Source: an uncultured Paracoccaceae bacterium
GTDB taxonomy: Bacteria; Pseudomonadota; Alphaproteobacteria; Rhodobacterales; Rhodobacteraceae
Length of the DNA stretch: 54,182 bases
Direction: 5' to 3'
Assembly: GCA_913060475.1 (NCBI GenBank)
Contig: CAJXSD010000014.1
Location: 1-54,182, forward strand
The position numbers and the translations under genes are program-made. The notes beneath the pieces were generated by a model. That model ran no database searches. It was not told the origin of the DNA and saw only the letters and a list, made by a program, of their open reading frames with translations. Positions 1 to 8,329 of this stretch are shown here, piece after piece (position 1 is the first letter of the stretch; the number at the start of each line of letters is the position of its first letter).

Positions 1-432
1 ATGAACCGGTTCCGCAATATGTTACGCCGCGCCTATGGGTTGGATTTGCCAGACACATGGGACCAGGCCGCTACACTGTCGTTGGCCGATATTCAGCATA
101 TGTTTTCGACGTTCTTGACCATGATCGGGCATAATCTGCGCGGCCAAACGCCGTTGCCTGAAAATGCGCAATGGGCCAGCTATGAACGCGTGTTGCAGGG
201 GTTTTCGCAGATTGCCGCACCAGATCGGTTGATCCGATCATCGGATTTATCTGCAGCTTTGCCCGAAATCGCGCAATCGATTGGTGTGGCTGATCCGGTT
301 CCTTACGTGCGCCCCGATTTGGGGTGGCCCGTGGCATTGGAACAGGTGATCACGGACGATATTGAACGCGCGTGCGAACAGGCATTCGCGCGGGATTATG
401 ATCTGTATGGGTTTAGCGATTGGCAGGCGTAA
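1..432 (+). CDS. sulfotransferase-like protein, C-terminal part
   Basis: The frame is open from base 1, where an ATG happens to lie, and ends at TAA 430-432 (143 residues). The second half resembles the C-terminal region of family-2 sulfotransferases, which move a sulfuryl group from PAPS to a carbohydrate or other acceptor. A QWASYERVLQGF segment lies at residues 57-68, an RLIRSSDL stretch follows, and the protein ends in RDYDLYGF (131-138), a common ending in this family. The N-terminal PAPS-binding loop is absent, so the gene probably starts before the window and the ATG at base 1 is internal; a truncated gene is the alternative. It converges on ptsN with 19 bases between the stops. The family call comes from pattern recognition only. 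Confidence 0.5.
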   Translation: MNRFRNMLRRAYGLDLPDTWDQAATLSLADIQHMFSTFLTMIGHNLRGQTPLPENAQWASYERVLQGFSQIAAPDRLIRSSDLSAALPEIAQSIGVADPVPYVRPDLGWPVALEQVITDDIERACEQAFARDYDLYGFSDWQA

Positions 433-451
433 TCGCCAAATGGCACAGGCC

Positions 452-916
452 CTAGGCGGCCTGTGTGCGTTGGTCCGCAGTCAAAATCGTATACAGCGTC
501 GCCGGATCGTGATTTGCGCGCAGTTTTGCACAGATGTCAGCGTTGCGCAGCAACCGCGACACGGATGCCAGGGCTTTCAAATGTTCGACGCCCGCATTTT
601 CAGGCGCAAACAGGGCAAAGATGATATCAACGGGCAGGTGATCGACTGCCGCGAATTCAACGGGTTTTTCCAGCTGAACAAACACACCGCAAACATGGTC
701 CAGATCGGGCAGGCGCGCATGCGGCAGGGCAACCCCGTTGCCAACACCAGTCGGGCCAAGGTTTTCGCGTTCTAACAGCGCCTCAACCGCGCGGTTGTGG
801 TCGATGCCATAGGCCGTGTGGCCAATTTCGGCGACCGTATGTAATAACCACTTTTTGCTTGAGGCAGCAGCGACAAAGCGCACTGCCTCAGGCTTGACCA
901 ATTTGAACAATTCCAT
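452..916 (-). CDS. ptsN: PTS IIA-like nitrogen-regulatory protein PtsN
   Basis: Predicted cytoplasmic EIIA-Ntr protein of 154 residues, the usual family length. It accepts phosphate from NPr in the nitrogen PTS relay and regulates partners such as potassium transport and stress systems rather than importing sugar. The phosphorylated histidine sits in the motif GVALPHARLP, at about residue 66. The gene lies 36 bases after hpf on the same strand and is last in an lptC-lptA-lptB-hpf-ptsN array. In many proteobacteria rpoN lies between lptB and hpf; here it does not. A purine-rich AGGAAAG lies about 13 bases before the ATG, rather far for a ribosome-binding site, so translation may depend on hpf. 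Confidence 0.93.
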   Translation of the reverse strand: MELFKLVKPEAVRFVAAASSKKWLLHTVAEIGHTAYGIDHNRAVEALLERENLGPTGVGNGVALPHARLPDLDHVCGVFVQLEKPVEFAAVDHLPVDIIFALFAPENAGVEHLKALASVSRLLRNADICAKLRANHDPATLYTILTADQRTQAA

Positions 917-952
917 GGACTGTTTTACTTTCCTGGACCTGCGAAAAATGTA

Positions 953-1519
953 TTATTGGGGTTCAATCCAACCGACGTTGCCGTCATCACGACGGTACAC
1001 AACATTTACGCTATTCTTGCTTTCATTCTTAAACACAAGAAACCCAGTTCCCGACAATTCCATTTGCATCACCGCCTCGCCGACGGACAGGGATGGTATT
1101 TTGGTTTCCATCTCTGCGATGATAATGGGCTGCAATGTCTCGGGTTCCGAATCCTCATGCACACTCTCATTTGCGAGGATATAAGAGGAAGCGGCCAAAA
1201 GTTCAACCGGGTTTGATCTTTCTTTATGGTGGTCCTTTAGGCGGCGTTTGTACCGTCTTAGTTGTTTTTCCATTTTTTCGCAGCAAGAGTCGAAACAGGC
1301 ATAGATTTCAGCAGCCGATGCTTTGGCCTGCGCGGTCAATCCGGTCGACAAATGAACCGTTGCTTCGCAGACATATTCATGGCCGCTTTTGGAAAAAACG
1401 ACCAAGGCATCTGTGGGGCGTTCTGCGTATTTTTGTACGGCTGCGCCCAATTCATCCTTAACATAGGTTTGCAATGCGTCGCCGATGTCAATGTGGATTC
1501 CTGAAATTTGATACCGCAT
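953..1519 (-). CDS. hpf: ribosome hibernation promoting factor, long form
   Basis: A 188-residue long-form HPF (RaiA/YfiA family). Residues 1 to about 105 form the S30AE domain that sits in the decoding centre of idle 30S subunits; the basic stretch RRYKRRLKDHHKER lies near 88-101. Residues from about 130 to the end form the C-terminal dimerisation domain that lets long HPF join two ribosomes into 100S dimers. The start is well supported, with AAGGAGTTATA directly before the ATG. A 206-base gap separates it from lptB, so it probably has its own promoter (see 1665-1695) and may be transcribed with ptsN, 36 bases downstream. Confidence 0.93.
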   Translation of the reverse strand: MRYQISGIHIDIGDALQTYVKDELGAAVQKYAERPTDALVVFSKSGHEYVCEATVHLSTGLTAQAKASAAEIYACFDSCCEKMEKQLRRYKRRLKDHHKERSNPVELLAASSYILANESVHEDSEPETLQPIIIAEMETKIPSLSVGEAVMQMELSGTGFLVFKNESKNSVNVVYRRDDGNVGWIEPQ

Positions 1520-1664
1520 TATAACTCCTTTTATTTAGGCGGATTTTTCCTGATCACAGGTTGAATACACCCTGCGGTGCGAAAATCTCCGAACCGGTAT
1601 TTGACGGGCCTGTATGGATGGCGCGTGATGCGCAGACTCAGTGAAAGTCGTATCCCGTCACCTC

Positions 1665-1695
1665 TATTCAAGGCGACATCTGGGGGGTTTGTCAA
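1665..1695 (-). promoter_or_regulatory. possible promoter of hpf-ptsN
   Basis: On the minus strand a perfect TTGACA lies at 1695-1690, and TGAATA follows at 1670-1665 after 19 bases. The -35 is canonical, but the spacing and -10 are poor, so this is only a candidate. It lies in the 206-base gap between lptB and hpf, which otherwise holds no convincing gene. Confidence 0.35.
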
Positions 1696-1725
1696 AGGAA
1701 AAATGAAATTGTGATCGTCGTGCAA

Positions 1726-2484
1726 TCAGACAATTTTAAAATTGTCGCCCAGATAAACGCGCCGCACATGTTCGTTGCTGACCACATCCTGGGGGGTGCC
1801 GGACATTAAAACCGCGCCATCGTGCAAAATATAGGCGCGATCAACGATTTCCAGCGTTTCGCGCACGTTGTGATCGGTGATCAGCACACCCAATCCGCGG
1901 TTTTTCAGTTTGGCCACCAAATTGCGAATATCGCCCACCGAAATCGGATCAACCCCGGCAAAGGGTTCGTCCAGCAACAGGTATTTGGGGTTTGCAGCCA
2001 GCGCGCGCGCAATTTCAACGCGGCGGCGTTCGCCCCCTGATAGGGCAATCGCGGGGGTGCGGCGCAGGTGTTCGATGCCGAATTCGCCCAACAATTCCTC
2101 TAACCTTTCGCGGCGGGTGTGGTGATCGGGTTCGGCAATGTCCAAAATGGCGGCGATATTGTGTTCTACGCTCAGCCCGCGGAAAATTGACATTTCCTGC
2201 GGCAAATAACCGATCCCCAATCGCGCGCGGCGATACATGGGCAGGGTGGATATATCTGTTCCATCAATTTTGACCTGGCCGCCATCGGGATTGACCAGAC
2301 CTGCAATGGAATAAAACGTGGTTGTTTTGCCCGATCCGTTCGGCCCCAATAATGCGACGGCTTCGCCCTGGTTTAGGCGCAATGATACATCGCGGATCAC
2401 AACCCGTTTTTTATAGGATTTTCGCAGGCCTTTGACCTGTAATCCCAAATTTGCGTTTTCTGTGATCAGCTTGGCGGTGGTCAT
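1726..2484 (-). CDS. lptB: LPS export ABC transporter ATPase LptB
   Basis: ATPase of the LptB2FGC complex, which extracts lipopolysaccharide from the inner membrane and pushes it along the LptA bridge. The 252-residue protein has Walker A GPNGSGKT (about 47-54), the signature LSGGERRR, Walker B YLLLDEPFAGVD and the switch histidine in LITDHNVRE, with a typical LptB C-terminus (HVRRVYLGDNF). I place the start at the ATG 2484-2482, which shares one base with the lptA stop (TGATG) and has a GGGGG tract about 8 bases upstream. The frame could begin one codon earlier at a TTG, which is less likely. It is translationally coupled to lptA. Confidence 0.95.
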   Translation of the reverse strand: MTTAKLITENANLGLQVKGLRKSYKKRVVIRDVSLRLNQGEAVALLGPNGSGKTTTFYSIAGLVNPDGGQVKIDGTDISTLPMYRRARLGIGYLPQEMSIFRGLSVEHNIAAILDIAEPDHHTRRERLEELLGEFGIEHLRRTPAIALSGGERRRVEIARALAANPKYLLLDEPFAGVDPISVGDIRNLVAKLKNRGLGVLITDHNVRETLEIVDRAYILHDGAVLMSGTPQDVVSNEHVRRVYLGDNFKIV

Positions 2485-2972
2485 CAATTGCCCCCGCTGG
2501 GTGTCAACGTGGTTGTCACGCGGCCTGACATTTGCGCGGCCCCGGTTTTCGTGTTGATCGTCACATTTTGCGCGCGCAGGGTATTGCCGCCCTGTTTGAC
2601 GAATGCATTACCCGTCAGGGTGATGCTCCCCTGTTCGACATCATAAACCGCCTGATCCGCCTGCGCCTGATCCGATCCGCTGATCAGCACCACATTGCCA
2701 TCGGCGGTGATCCGGACGATCTGGGATTGGGTGTCGCCATATTCGGCGCGCACGCGGTCTGCGGTCAGTTTGGTGGCCCCTTGGGTGATTTCGACCATGC
2801 CGGAAAATTCCGCAAACCCCTGTGCTTCGTCGATGGTCATGGCATCTGCTGCGGCGGTAATTGCGGCGCTGCTGTCTTGGTCAATGGTGCCGAAAATAGC
2901 TGCATTGGATTGCGCCAGTGCGGCGGACAGGGGCAGCATCAGGCTGAACAGGATGGCAAAGACCTTAGTCAT
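2484..2972 (-). CDS. lptA: LPS export periplasmic protein LptA
   Basis: Periplasmic bridge protein of the Lpt pathway, whose beta-jellyroll repeats polymerise and carry LPS across the periplasm. The sequence begins with a signal peptide (MTKVFAILFSLMLPLSAALA, cleavage before Q) and continues with the OstA-like repeats DAMTIDEAQGFAEFSG, VEITQGATKLTADRVRAEY and GNAFVKQGGNTLRAQNVTI. I chose the ATG at 2972-2970 because AAGAAAG lies about 8 bases upstream and because it starts the signal peptide cleanly. An in-frame ATG at 2996 would add eight residues and lacks a ribosome-binding site. The start lies just after the lptC stop (2967-2965), overlapping it by eight bases. Confidence 0.88.
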   Translation of the reverse strand: MTKVFAILFSLMLPLSAALAQSNAAIFGTIDQDSSAAITAAADAMTIDEAQGFAEFSGMVEITQGATKLTADRVRAEYGDTQSQIVRITADGNVVLISGSDQAQADQAVYDVEQGSITLTGNAFVKQGGNTLRAQNVTINTKTGAAQMSGRVTTTLTPSGGN

Positions 2973-3576
2973 GTGGCGCGCTTTCTTGTGTTGCATTCAA
3001 TACGACCTTTATCCCCTGTGTGAACCGAATTTGCAAAGACTCTGTTCCGGTTGGGCGGGAAATCTCTAATTTACCGGCCCTTAGGGTCATGTTTGGCCCC
3101 TGTCCCACGACCGGCCCCTGCGCCGTTAAATTGGAATACCGTGGGTCAAAGGTGACCGATGGGCTGGTCAGATGATACCCCGCGGATGTTGTCAAATCCA
3201 CCCCGCCGCGCAGGGACACCTGGGTTGTGGTGCTGTCGTATTCGCCCAATTGGGCGGATACCCCGAATTCTGTGCCCGCGGCTGTGGCAACCGTGATGGC
3301 CAAATCGGTCATTTGGCCCGGGCTGTCGGGGGTTGTTTGCGGTATTATTTTACCTGCTGACAATGAAATATCATCGCCCGCCGTATTCGTGCCGTTGTAA
3401 ATTGGCCCACTGATGCGTTGTTCACGGATGCGCGCGTCCAAATCACTGGCGCTAAAGGGCAGGGCGGCCGGCGTGTCCGTTTGGCTGCGAGCCAACAAAA
3501 ACAGCGATGCCAGCAACCCCAAAGCAATCAGGGGCAGGACAATTTTTAACACATAGACTGTTTTCGAATATTTCAT
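2965..3576 (-). CDS. lptC: LPS export protein LptC
   Basis: Single-pass inner-membrane protein of 203 residues that takes LPS from LptB2FG and hands it to LptA. A short basic N-terminus (MKYSKTVYVLK) is followed by one membrane segment at about residues 10-29 and then a periplasmic domain of beta-strands (DLDARIREQRISGPIYNG, LRAGKLEIS). Sequence conservation in LptC is low, so the call leans on topology, length and position: it is directly upstream of lptA and overlaps it by eight bases, and lptB follows. It is first of the three lpt genes in the array and lies 31 bases after the RNase D gene on the same strand. Confidence 0.87.
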   Translation of the reverse strand: MKYSKTVYVLKIVLPLIALGLLASLFLLARSQTDTPAALPFSASDLDARIREQRISGPIYNGTNTAGDDISLSAGKIIPQTTPDSPGQMTDLAITVATAAGTEFGVSAQLGEYDSTTTQVSLRGGVDLTTSAGYHLTSPSVTFDPRYSNLTAQGPVVGQGPNMTLRAGKLEISRPTGTESLQIRFTQGIKVVLNATQESAPHD

Positions 3577-3607
3577 GGTCCCGCCCGCGTTGGGGTTTTA
3601 GCTGATG

Positions 3608-4219
3608 TTAATGCGCAAAAATATCTTCGTCCGGCCAGCCGGCCAGATCCAGTTTCGCACGTACTGGCAGGAAATCGAAACACGATTGCGCCAATTCCAT
3701 GCGGTGTTCGCGGGTCAGGCGTTCGTTCAGGACATCGCGCAGTTTATGCAGATACAACACATCTGATGCCGCGTAATCCAGTTGCGCGGGGGTCAATGTG
3801 TCGGCGCCCCAATCGCTGGATTGTTGCTGTTTCGAAATGTCCTGGTTCAGCAATTCTTGCAGCAGGTTTTTCAACCCGTGCCGATCCGTATAGGTGCGCA
3901 CCAATTTGCTGGCGATTTTGGTGCAATACACGGGTGCCGCCAAGGCGCCAAAGGTGTGATACATTGCAGCAATATCAAACCGCCCGAAATGGAACAATTT
4001 CAACACGTCGGGGTTTTCCAACATTTTGCACAGGTTGGGGGCCGATGTCTGGCCTTGGGCGATTTGCACGATATGGGCGTTGCCGTCGCCATCAGACAGT
4101 TGCACCACGCACAACCGATCCCGATAGGGGCGCAGGCCCATTGTTTCACAATCGATTGCCACAACCGGCCCTAAAACCAGATCGTCCGGCAGGTCGCCTT
4201 GGTACAGATAATTTGCCAC
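3608..4219 (-). CDS. rnd: ribonuclease D-like 3'-5' exonuclease
   Basis: A 203-residue DEDDy-type exonuclease, predicted to trim RNA 3' ends. The metal-binding acidic residues are visible as D23-C-E25, D82 in FHFGRFD, and Y149/D153 in LDYAASD. The protein stops after the nuclease fold and lacks the HRDC domains of E. coli RNase D (about 370 residues); such short forms are common in alphaproteobacteria, where a longer rnd may exist elsewhere. Translation starts with GTG at 4219-4217, with AAAGGG about nine bases upstream. It is upstream of lptC on the same strand and divergent from the MaoC gene, with 190 bases between starts. Confidence 0.85.
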   Translation of the reverse strand: MANYLYQGDLPDDLVLGPVVAIDCETMGLRPYRDRLCVVQLSDGDGNAHIVQIAQGQTSAPNLCKMLENPDVLKLFHFGRFDIAAMYHTFGALAAPVYCTKIASKLVRTYTDRHGLKNLLQELLNQDISKQQQSSDWGADTLTPAQLDYAASDVLYLHKLRDVLNERLTREHRMELAQSCFDFLPVRAKLDLAGWPDEDIFAH

Positions 4220-4360
4220 GGATTTGCCCTTTGTTTGCTGTTTTCATGTGAAATAACGATCAAAGGGGTCTGGCGCAACTCTTGGATCTAAAAGATGGGC
4301 GATTTATGGCCCAACGGGTCTGGCAATGATGGTGGTTTTTGCTGGAAATCACGTCCCAGT

Positions 4361-4376
4361 GGGATACAGTCATCCC
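4361..4376 (+). promoter_or_regulatory. inverted repeat upstream of the MaoC gene
   Basis: GGGAT (4361-4365) and ATCCC (4372-4376) are perfect inverted arms around six bases, in the divergent promoter region between the RNase D gene and the MaoC operon. The size and position would suit a dimeric repressor, but nothing identifies one and a short inverted repeat can arise by chance. Confidence 0.2.
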
Positions 4377-4409
4377 GACAAACACCAAAATAAACAACAG
4401 GATCACAGG

Positions 4410-4877
4410 ATGCAGACCATTTCATTGGTGGACCTTCAGGCCAAAGTTGGCACCCAGGTGGGCGTGTCGCGCTGGTTTGACATTACGCAGGCCCAGATTG
4501 ATGCCTTTGCCGATATTACCGAAGATTGGCAGTATATCCACATCGATCCCGAACGCGCGGCGCAAACGCCCTTTGGCGGGACGATCGCGCATGGGTTTTT
4601 GACCGTGTCGATGTTGTCGGCCATGTTTTATGATGCGCTGCCCGAAATCCAAGGGTCGGAAATGGGCGTGAATTACGGGTTTGATAAACTGCGGTTTTTG
4701 GCACCTGTGCGGGCGGGTGCGCGGATCAGGGGCGTGTTCAAACTGCATGACCTGCGTCAGGCGCGTCCGCGCGAAATCACCAATGTCTGGGATGTTACCG
4801 TCGAAATCCAAGGCGCCGAAAAACCCGCATTACTGGCCCGCTGGATCGGGCGCGATTACCTAAAGGATGAGGGCTAG
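4410..4877 (+). CDS. MaoC-like (R)-enoyl-CoA hydratase
   Basis: Predicted hot-dog-fold hydratase of 155 residues acting on enoyl-CoA or a similar thioester. The hydratase-2 signature is present as DWQYIHID, with catalytic Asp and His at about 39 and 44, followed by GGTIAHGFLTVSML. I start it at the ATG at 4410, where the family's usual N-terminus begins (MQTISLVDL); the frame is open further upstream, but that extension looks non-coding. It is followed after three bases by the kinase-like gene and then by a PaaI thioesterase, so the three probably form one acyl-CoA operon. Similar MaoC proteins in this lineage are often called NodN-like. Confidence 0.87.
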   Translation: MQTISLVDLQAKVGTQVGVSRWFDITQAQIDAFADITEDWQYIHIDPERAAQTPFGGTIAHGFLTVSMLSAMFYDALPEIQGSEMGVNYGFDKLRFLAPVRAGARIRGVFKLHDLRQARPREITNVWDVTVEIQGAEKPALLARWIGRDYLKDEG

Positions 4878-4880
4878 GCC

Positions 4881-5915
4881 ATGACCACACCCCACAGCGA
4901 TTTGATCAATCTGACCCGTTTGGTGCCTTGGCTGGAACAGGCATTGCCTGCATTTCAGGGCCCGGTCGAGGTGGCAAAAATCGCAGGCGGCCAGTCAAAC
5001 CCGACCTTTCGTTTGATCACGCCTGACAAATCATGGGTGCTGCGGCGCAAACCCGCTGGGGTTTTGTTGAAATCGGCCCATGCCGTGGACCGTGAATTTC
5101 GCGTCCAGCGCGCGCTGGCCGATACGGCCGTGCCCGTCGCGCCGGTGCATGTGTTTTGCGATGATGACGCCGTGATCGGGTCGCCGTTCTATGTGATGGA
5201 TCTGCTGGACGGGCGCAGTTATGATGACCCCAGTTTGCCCGACCTGTCACCTGATGAACGCGGGCAGATTATGGACGAAATGAACCGCGTGTTGGCCGAT
5301 ATCCATAATGTCGATCTGGCACAGGTGGGTTTGGACGATTACGGACCAGCAGGCAATTATTACCAACGGCAAACAGGCCGCTGGACAAAACAATACCGCG
5401 CCACGGAAACCGACCCTATCCCCGATATGGATGACCTGATCGACTGGCTGTCGCGCAACCTGCCTGATGATGATGGCCAACGTACGCTGGTGCATGGGGA
5501 TTACCGGTTGGACAATCTGATGTTTGCCCGCGACAGTGCGCGGTGTCTGGCGGTGTTGGATTGGGAATTATCGACAACGGGCCATCCCTATGCGGATCTG
5601 GCGGCTGTGATCATGCAATGGGCCATGCCCGCCGATACGGATGGCCGCGGATTGCGCGGGATCGACCGCGCCACACAGGGGTTGATGTCGGACCAAGATT
5701 TCATCGACCGATACTGCGCCCGCCGTGATATTGCGGGCATTGATCGGTTCGGATTTTACATCGCCTTTTGTTTTTTCCGCATGGCGGCGATCTTGCAAGG
5801 CGTGAAAAAACGCGCCTTGGATGGCAATGCGTCGGATCCTGCGCGGGGTCTGCGATTGGGGGAATATGTGCCAGAAATGGCAAAACTGGGCTTGGCTGCG
5901 GCCAAGCAGGTCTAA
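4881..5915 (+). CDS. APH-type phosphotransferase family protein (ACAD10-like)
   Basis: A 344-residue protein-kinase-like fold of the aminoglycoside phosphotransferase superfamily. The catalytic loop HGDYRLDN is at 205-212 (catalytic Asp 207) and the metal-binding DWE follows at about 226; the N-terminal lobe has GGQSNPTFRL and WVLRRKP. This branch resembles the kinase domain of ACAD10-type proteins, which act in acyl-CoA or hydroxy-acid breakdown rather than antibiotic resistance. Its place between a MaoC hydratase (3 bases upstream) and a PaaI thioesterase (12 bases downstream) supports a role in acyl metabolism; the substrate cannot be read from sequence. I do not interpret it as a resistance gene. 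Confidence 0.85.
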   Translation: MTTPHSDLINLTRLVPWLEQALPAFQGPVEVAKIAGGQSNPTFRLITPDKSWVLRRKPAGVLLKSAHAVDREFRVQRALADTAVPVAPVHVFCDDDAVIGSPFYVMDLLDGRSYDDPSLPDLSPDERGQIMDEMNRVLADIHNVDLAQVGLDDYGPAGNYYQRQTGRWTKQYRATETDPIPDMDDLIDWLSRNLPDDDGQRTLVHGDYRLDNLMFARDSARCLAVLDWELSTTGHPYADLAAVIMQWAMPADTDGRGLRGIDRATQGLMSDQDFIDRYCARRDIAGIDRFGFYIAFCFFRMAAILQGVKKRALDGNASDPARGLRLGEYVPEMAKLGLAAAKQV

Positions 5916-5927
5916 GGGGGACATAAA

Positions 5928-6347
5928 ATGAATCTGGTCGACCTGAACGAAGAGCCAAGCGGTCTGCAAAATCACCTAGGCTATCGCCTGACTGCGTTTG
6001 AACGTGATTTTTGCGCGCTGATTATGCCCATCACCCCGCAGATTATGAACCGCAACGGCATTCCACATGGTGGGGCATTGTCCACATTGTTGGATACGGC
6101 AATGGGGTTTGCGGGCTGCTATGTCGGGCCAAATGAACAGCCGCACCGCGCCATGACGCTAAACCTGTCTGTCAACTTTATGGCCCAAGCCACGGGAACC
6201 ACGTTACACGCCACAGGTCGCCGTGTGGGCGGCGGACGCAAAACATATTTCGCCGAAAGTTCGATCACAGATGACACGGGCACATTGATTGCCACCGCAA
6301 CGGGGGTGTTCAAATATGCCTGGACCAATCCGCAGGCGGCCGGTTAA
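5928..6347 (+). CDS. PaaI-like hot-dog acyl-CoA thioesterase
   Basis: A 139-residue single hot-dog domain, predicted to hydrolyse acyl- or aryl-CoA thioesters. The family signature NRNGIPHGGALSTLLDTAMG is at about 41-60, with LNLSVNFM and a C-terminal strand GTLIATATGVFKY. A GGGGGACATAAA stretch precedes the ATG. It is the last gene of the MaoC-kinase-thioesterase unit. Its TAA stop overlaps the hemH stop on the other strand within the four-base palindrome TTAA (6344-6347), so the two transcription units converge without spacer. Confidence 0.88.
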   Translation: MNLVDLNEEPSGLQNHLGYRLTAFERDFCALIMPITPQIMNRNGIPHGGALSTLLDTAMGFAGCYVGPNEQPHRAMTLNLSVNFMAQATGTTLHATGRRVGGGRKTYFAESSITDDTGTLIATATGVFKYAWTNPQAAG

Positions 6348-7408
6348 TCCAGCCAGCCCTGTAGGTTGCTTTCGATGACGGCGGACAGGGCACGAATATG
6401 CGCGTCGTCGTCGTTGAGGCAGGGGATATATGTGAATTCCTCGCCGCCGGCCTCTTCGAACGCTTCTTTGATCTCTTCGTTGATCTCTTCTAGTGTTTCG
6501 ATGCAGTCGGCGGAAAACGCGGGCGCAATCACGGCGATGCGTTTTTTGCCGTCTTCCTCGGCCAGACGCGCGACCTCTTCTACGGTGTAGGGTTTTAACC
6601 ATTCTTCGGGGCCGAAACGCGATTGGAACGTGGTCACGATTTCGGTGTCTTTCCAGCCCAGACGTTCCTTTAACAGGCGCGTGGTTTTCTGGCATTGGCA
6701 ATGATAGGGGTCGCCCTCCATCAGATAACGTTTGGGGACACCGTGATAGGATGTGACCAAAACATCGGGCCGGTTTTCGATATTGGCATAGGCTTTCTCG
6801 ACGGATTGGGCCAGTGCCTCGATATAGAGGGGATGTTCGAAATAAGGTTCGACCACGCGCGCGATGGGCTGCCATTTTTCCTTCATCAAGGCGCGGAAAA
6901 ATTGGTCATTGGCTGTGGCTGATGTGGCCCCCGCATAATGCGGATACAGCGGGAAAAACAGAATTTTGGTGCAGCCCGCGCGGGTCATTGCGCGCACTTT
7001 GCTTTCGGTGGATGGGTTGCCATAGCGCATGCAGAAATCGACCATGACATCATCGCCATAGCGATCCGCCATTGCTGCCTTGATTTTGGCGGTTTGATCC
7101 TTGGTGATGGTCATCAAGGGGCTTTCGCCCTGATCATGGTTCCAAATCGATTTATAGGCGGCACCTGACCGGAACGGACGCGATGTCAAAATGACCAATT
7201 GCAACAGCGGCTGCCACAGGAATGGCGAATAATCGATCACGCGGCGGTCGGACAAAAATTCGTTCAGGTACCGACGCATTGACCAGTAATCATAGTTGTC
7301 CGGCGTACCAAGGTTTGCCAACAAAATACCAACCTTTTGCTTGGGCACTTTGGGGTGGTCAGGTTGGGCATGCGCTGGGCAAGCTTGTGGAACGGTTGGG
7401 TCAAACAT
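6344..7408 (-). CDS. hemH: ferrochelatase
   Basis: Terminal enzyme of heme synthesis, inserting ferrous iron into protoporphyrin IX at the membrane surface. From the chosen start it has 354 residues, normal for the family. The N-terminal GILLANLGTPDNYDYWSMRR, the metal-site histidine in TSYHGVPKRYL, and APAFSADCIETLEEI with its catalytic glutamate are all present. I use the ATG at 7408-7406, which has AAGGGA about six bases upstream; an ATG eight codons earlier lacks a site. It follows the methyltransferase gene on the same strand after 85 bases. Confidence 0.95.
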   Translation of the reverse strand: MFDPTVPQACPAHAQPDHPKVPKQKVGILLANLGTPDNYDYWSMRRYLNEFLSDRRVIDYSPFLWQPLLQLVILTSRPFRSGAAYKSIWNHDQGESPLMTITKDQTAKIKAAMADRYGDDVMVDFCMRYGNPSTESKVRAMTRAGCTKILFFPLYPHYAGATSATANDQFFRALMKEKWQPIARVVEPYFEHPLYIEALAQSVEKAYANIENRPDVLVTSYHGVPKRYLMEGDPYHCQCQKTTRLLKERLGWKDTEIVTTFQSRFGPEEWLKPYTVEEVARLAEEDGKKRIAVIAPAFSADCIETLEEINEEIKEAFEEAGGEEFTYIPCLNDDDAHIRALSAVIESNLQGWLD

Positions 7409-7493
7409 TCGGGATCCCTTATTTATTTGCAAATTCGTCTGTTACATAAGGCATTCAGGTCCAAGGTCAATCGCTAGGGTCAATCTTTGGCCT

Positions 7494-8315
7494 TTATTCT
7501 TTCAGTGGAATTTCCGGAACCCGCAACGCATCCGCCAAGCGCATTTTCGCACTGCCGGGGCGCAGCGGTTTGGGTTGGCTGTCGTCCGGGGCCCATCCGG
7601 TCAGGATAATTTGTTCAAAACTGGCCAGGATGCGCCCCTGATCATCGCTGAACGATTGGGCGTAAATGGCCTGGGCCCGTGCAAACAGACCGCGCGGGGT
7701 AAAGTGTTTGGTGCGAGCGGTCATCGCATTGGTTTCGCCCATGGCCCGCAGATCCTGCATCAGATGGATCAAACTGGCGTAACTGGTGTTGATCACCGCG
7801 CTGTCGGCCACAGGCAGGGCAAATCCCGAGCGTTGCAACAATGCGCCTGCATCGCGAATTTCGCCCATGGGCAAGACGCGCGGTGACAGGCCGCCACGCA
7901 GCTGGCTTTCGGCTTCGGCTAGGGATGTGCGCAGTTGTGACAGGGTATCACCCCCCAAAAAAACCGCCATCATCAGCCCATCGTTGCGCAGGCCCAATCG
8001 GCATTGGATCAACTGTCCCACAGGGTCATTGGCCCAATGCAACGCCATGGCATGGATCACCAAATCGCAGCTGGCCTGCGGAATGTCCAAAACATCCGTG
8101 TCTGCAATAATGCGCGCATCGGGAAAGGCCGTGCGCCACGGATCTGGGTGACCCGTCACAATCGTCACATCTGTAAACGATTTGTTTACAAAGGCTAGGC
8201 GATCCTGAACATCAAGAATCGCCAAGTCATGCAGGAAATATCCCCGCGCCGGATCGGTGCGGTGACGCGCCTGTTCTAATGCGTTGCGATCAACCAGATT
8301 AGGATGTTGTGTCAT
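7494..8315 (-). CDS. SAM-dependent methyltransferase-like protein (BioC/NDUFAF5 type)
   Basis: A 273-residue class-I methyltransferase-like protein. The motif HAMALHWANDPVGQL and the C-terminal QIILTGWAPDDSQPKPLRPG match the BioC/NDUFAF5-like proteins of alphaproteobacteria. The glycine-rich SAM loop is unusual (around VTIVTGHPDPW rather than a GCGTG-type loop), so activity is not assured from sequence. The ATG at 8315-8313 starts the family-like MTQHPNLVDRNAL. It diverges from comF with only 14 bases between start codons, so each promoter must lie inside the other gene or upstream on the opposite side. The true substrate is unknown; biotin synthesis or complex I maturation are only analogies. 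Confidence 0.75.
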   Translation of the reverse strand: MTQHPNLVDRNALEQARHRTDPARGYFLHDLAILDVQDRLAFVNKSFTDVTIVTGHPDPWRTAFPDARIIADTDVLDIPQASCDLVIHAMALHWANDPVGQLIQCRLGLRNDGLMMAVFLGGDTLSQLRTSLAEAESQLRGGLSPRVLPMGEIRDAGALLQRSGFALPVADSAVINTSYASLIHLMQDLRAMGETNAMTARTKHFTPRGLFARAQAIYAQSFSDDQGRILASFEQIILTGWAPDDSQPKPLRPGSAKMRLADALRVPEIPLKE

Positions 8316-8329
8316 GGGGCTGACATAGA

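Noticed and set aside
1531-1725. 64-codon minus-strand frame between lptB and hpf
   Set aside because: It starts with TTG, has no ribosome-binding site or recognisable motif, and covers the likely hpf promoter.
4881-5915. antibiotic-resistance aminoglycoside phosphotransferase
   Set aside because: The kinase motif is present, but the operon with MaoC and PaaI genes and the ACAD10-like sequence point to acyl-CoA metabolism.
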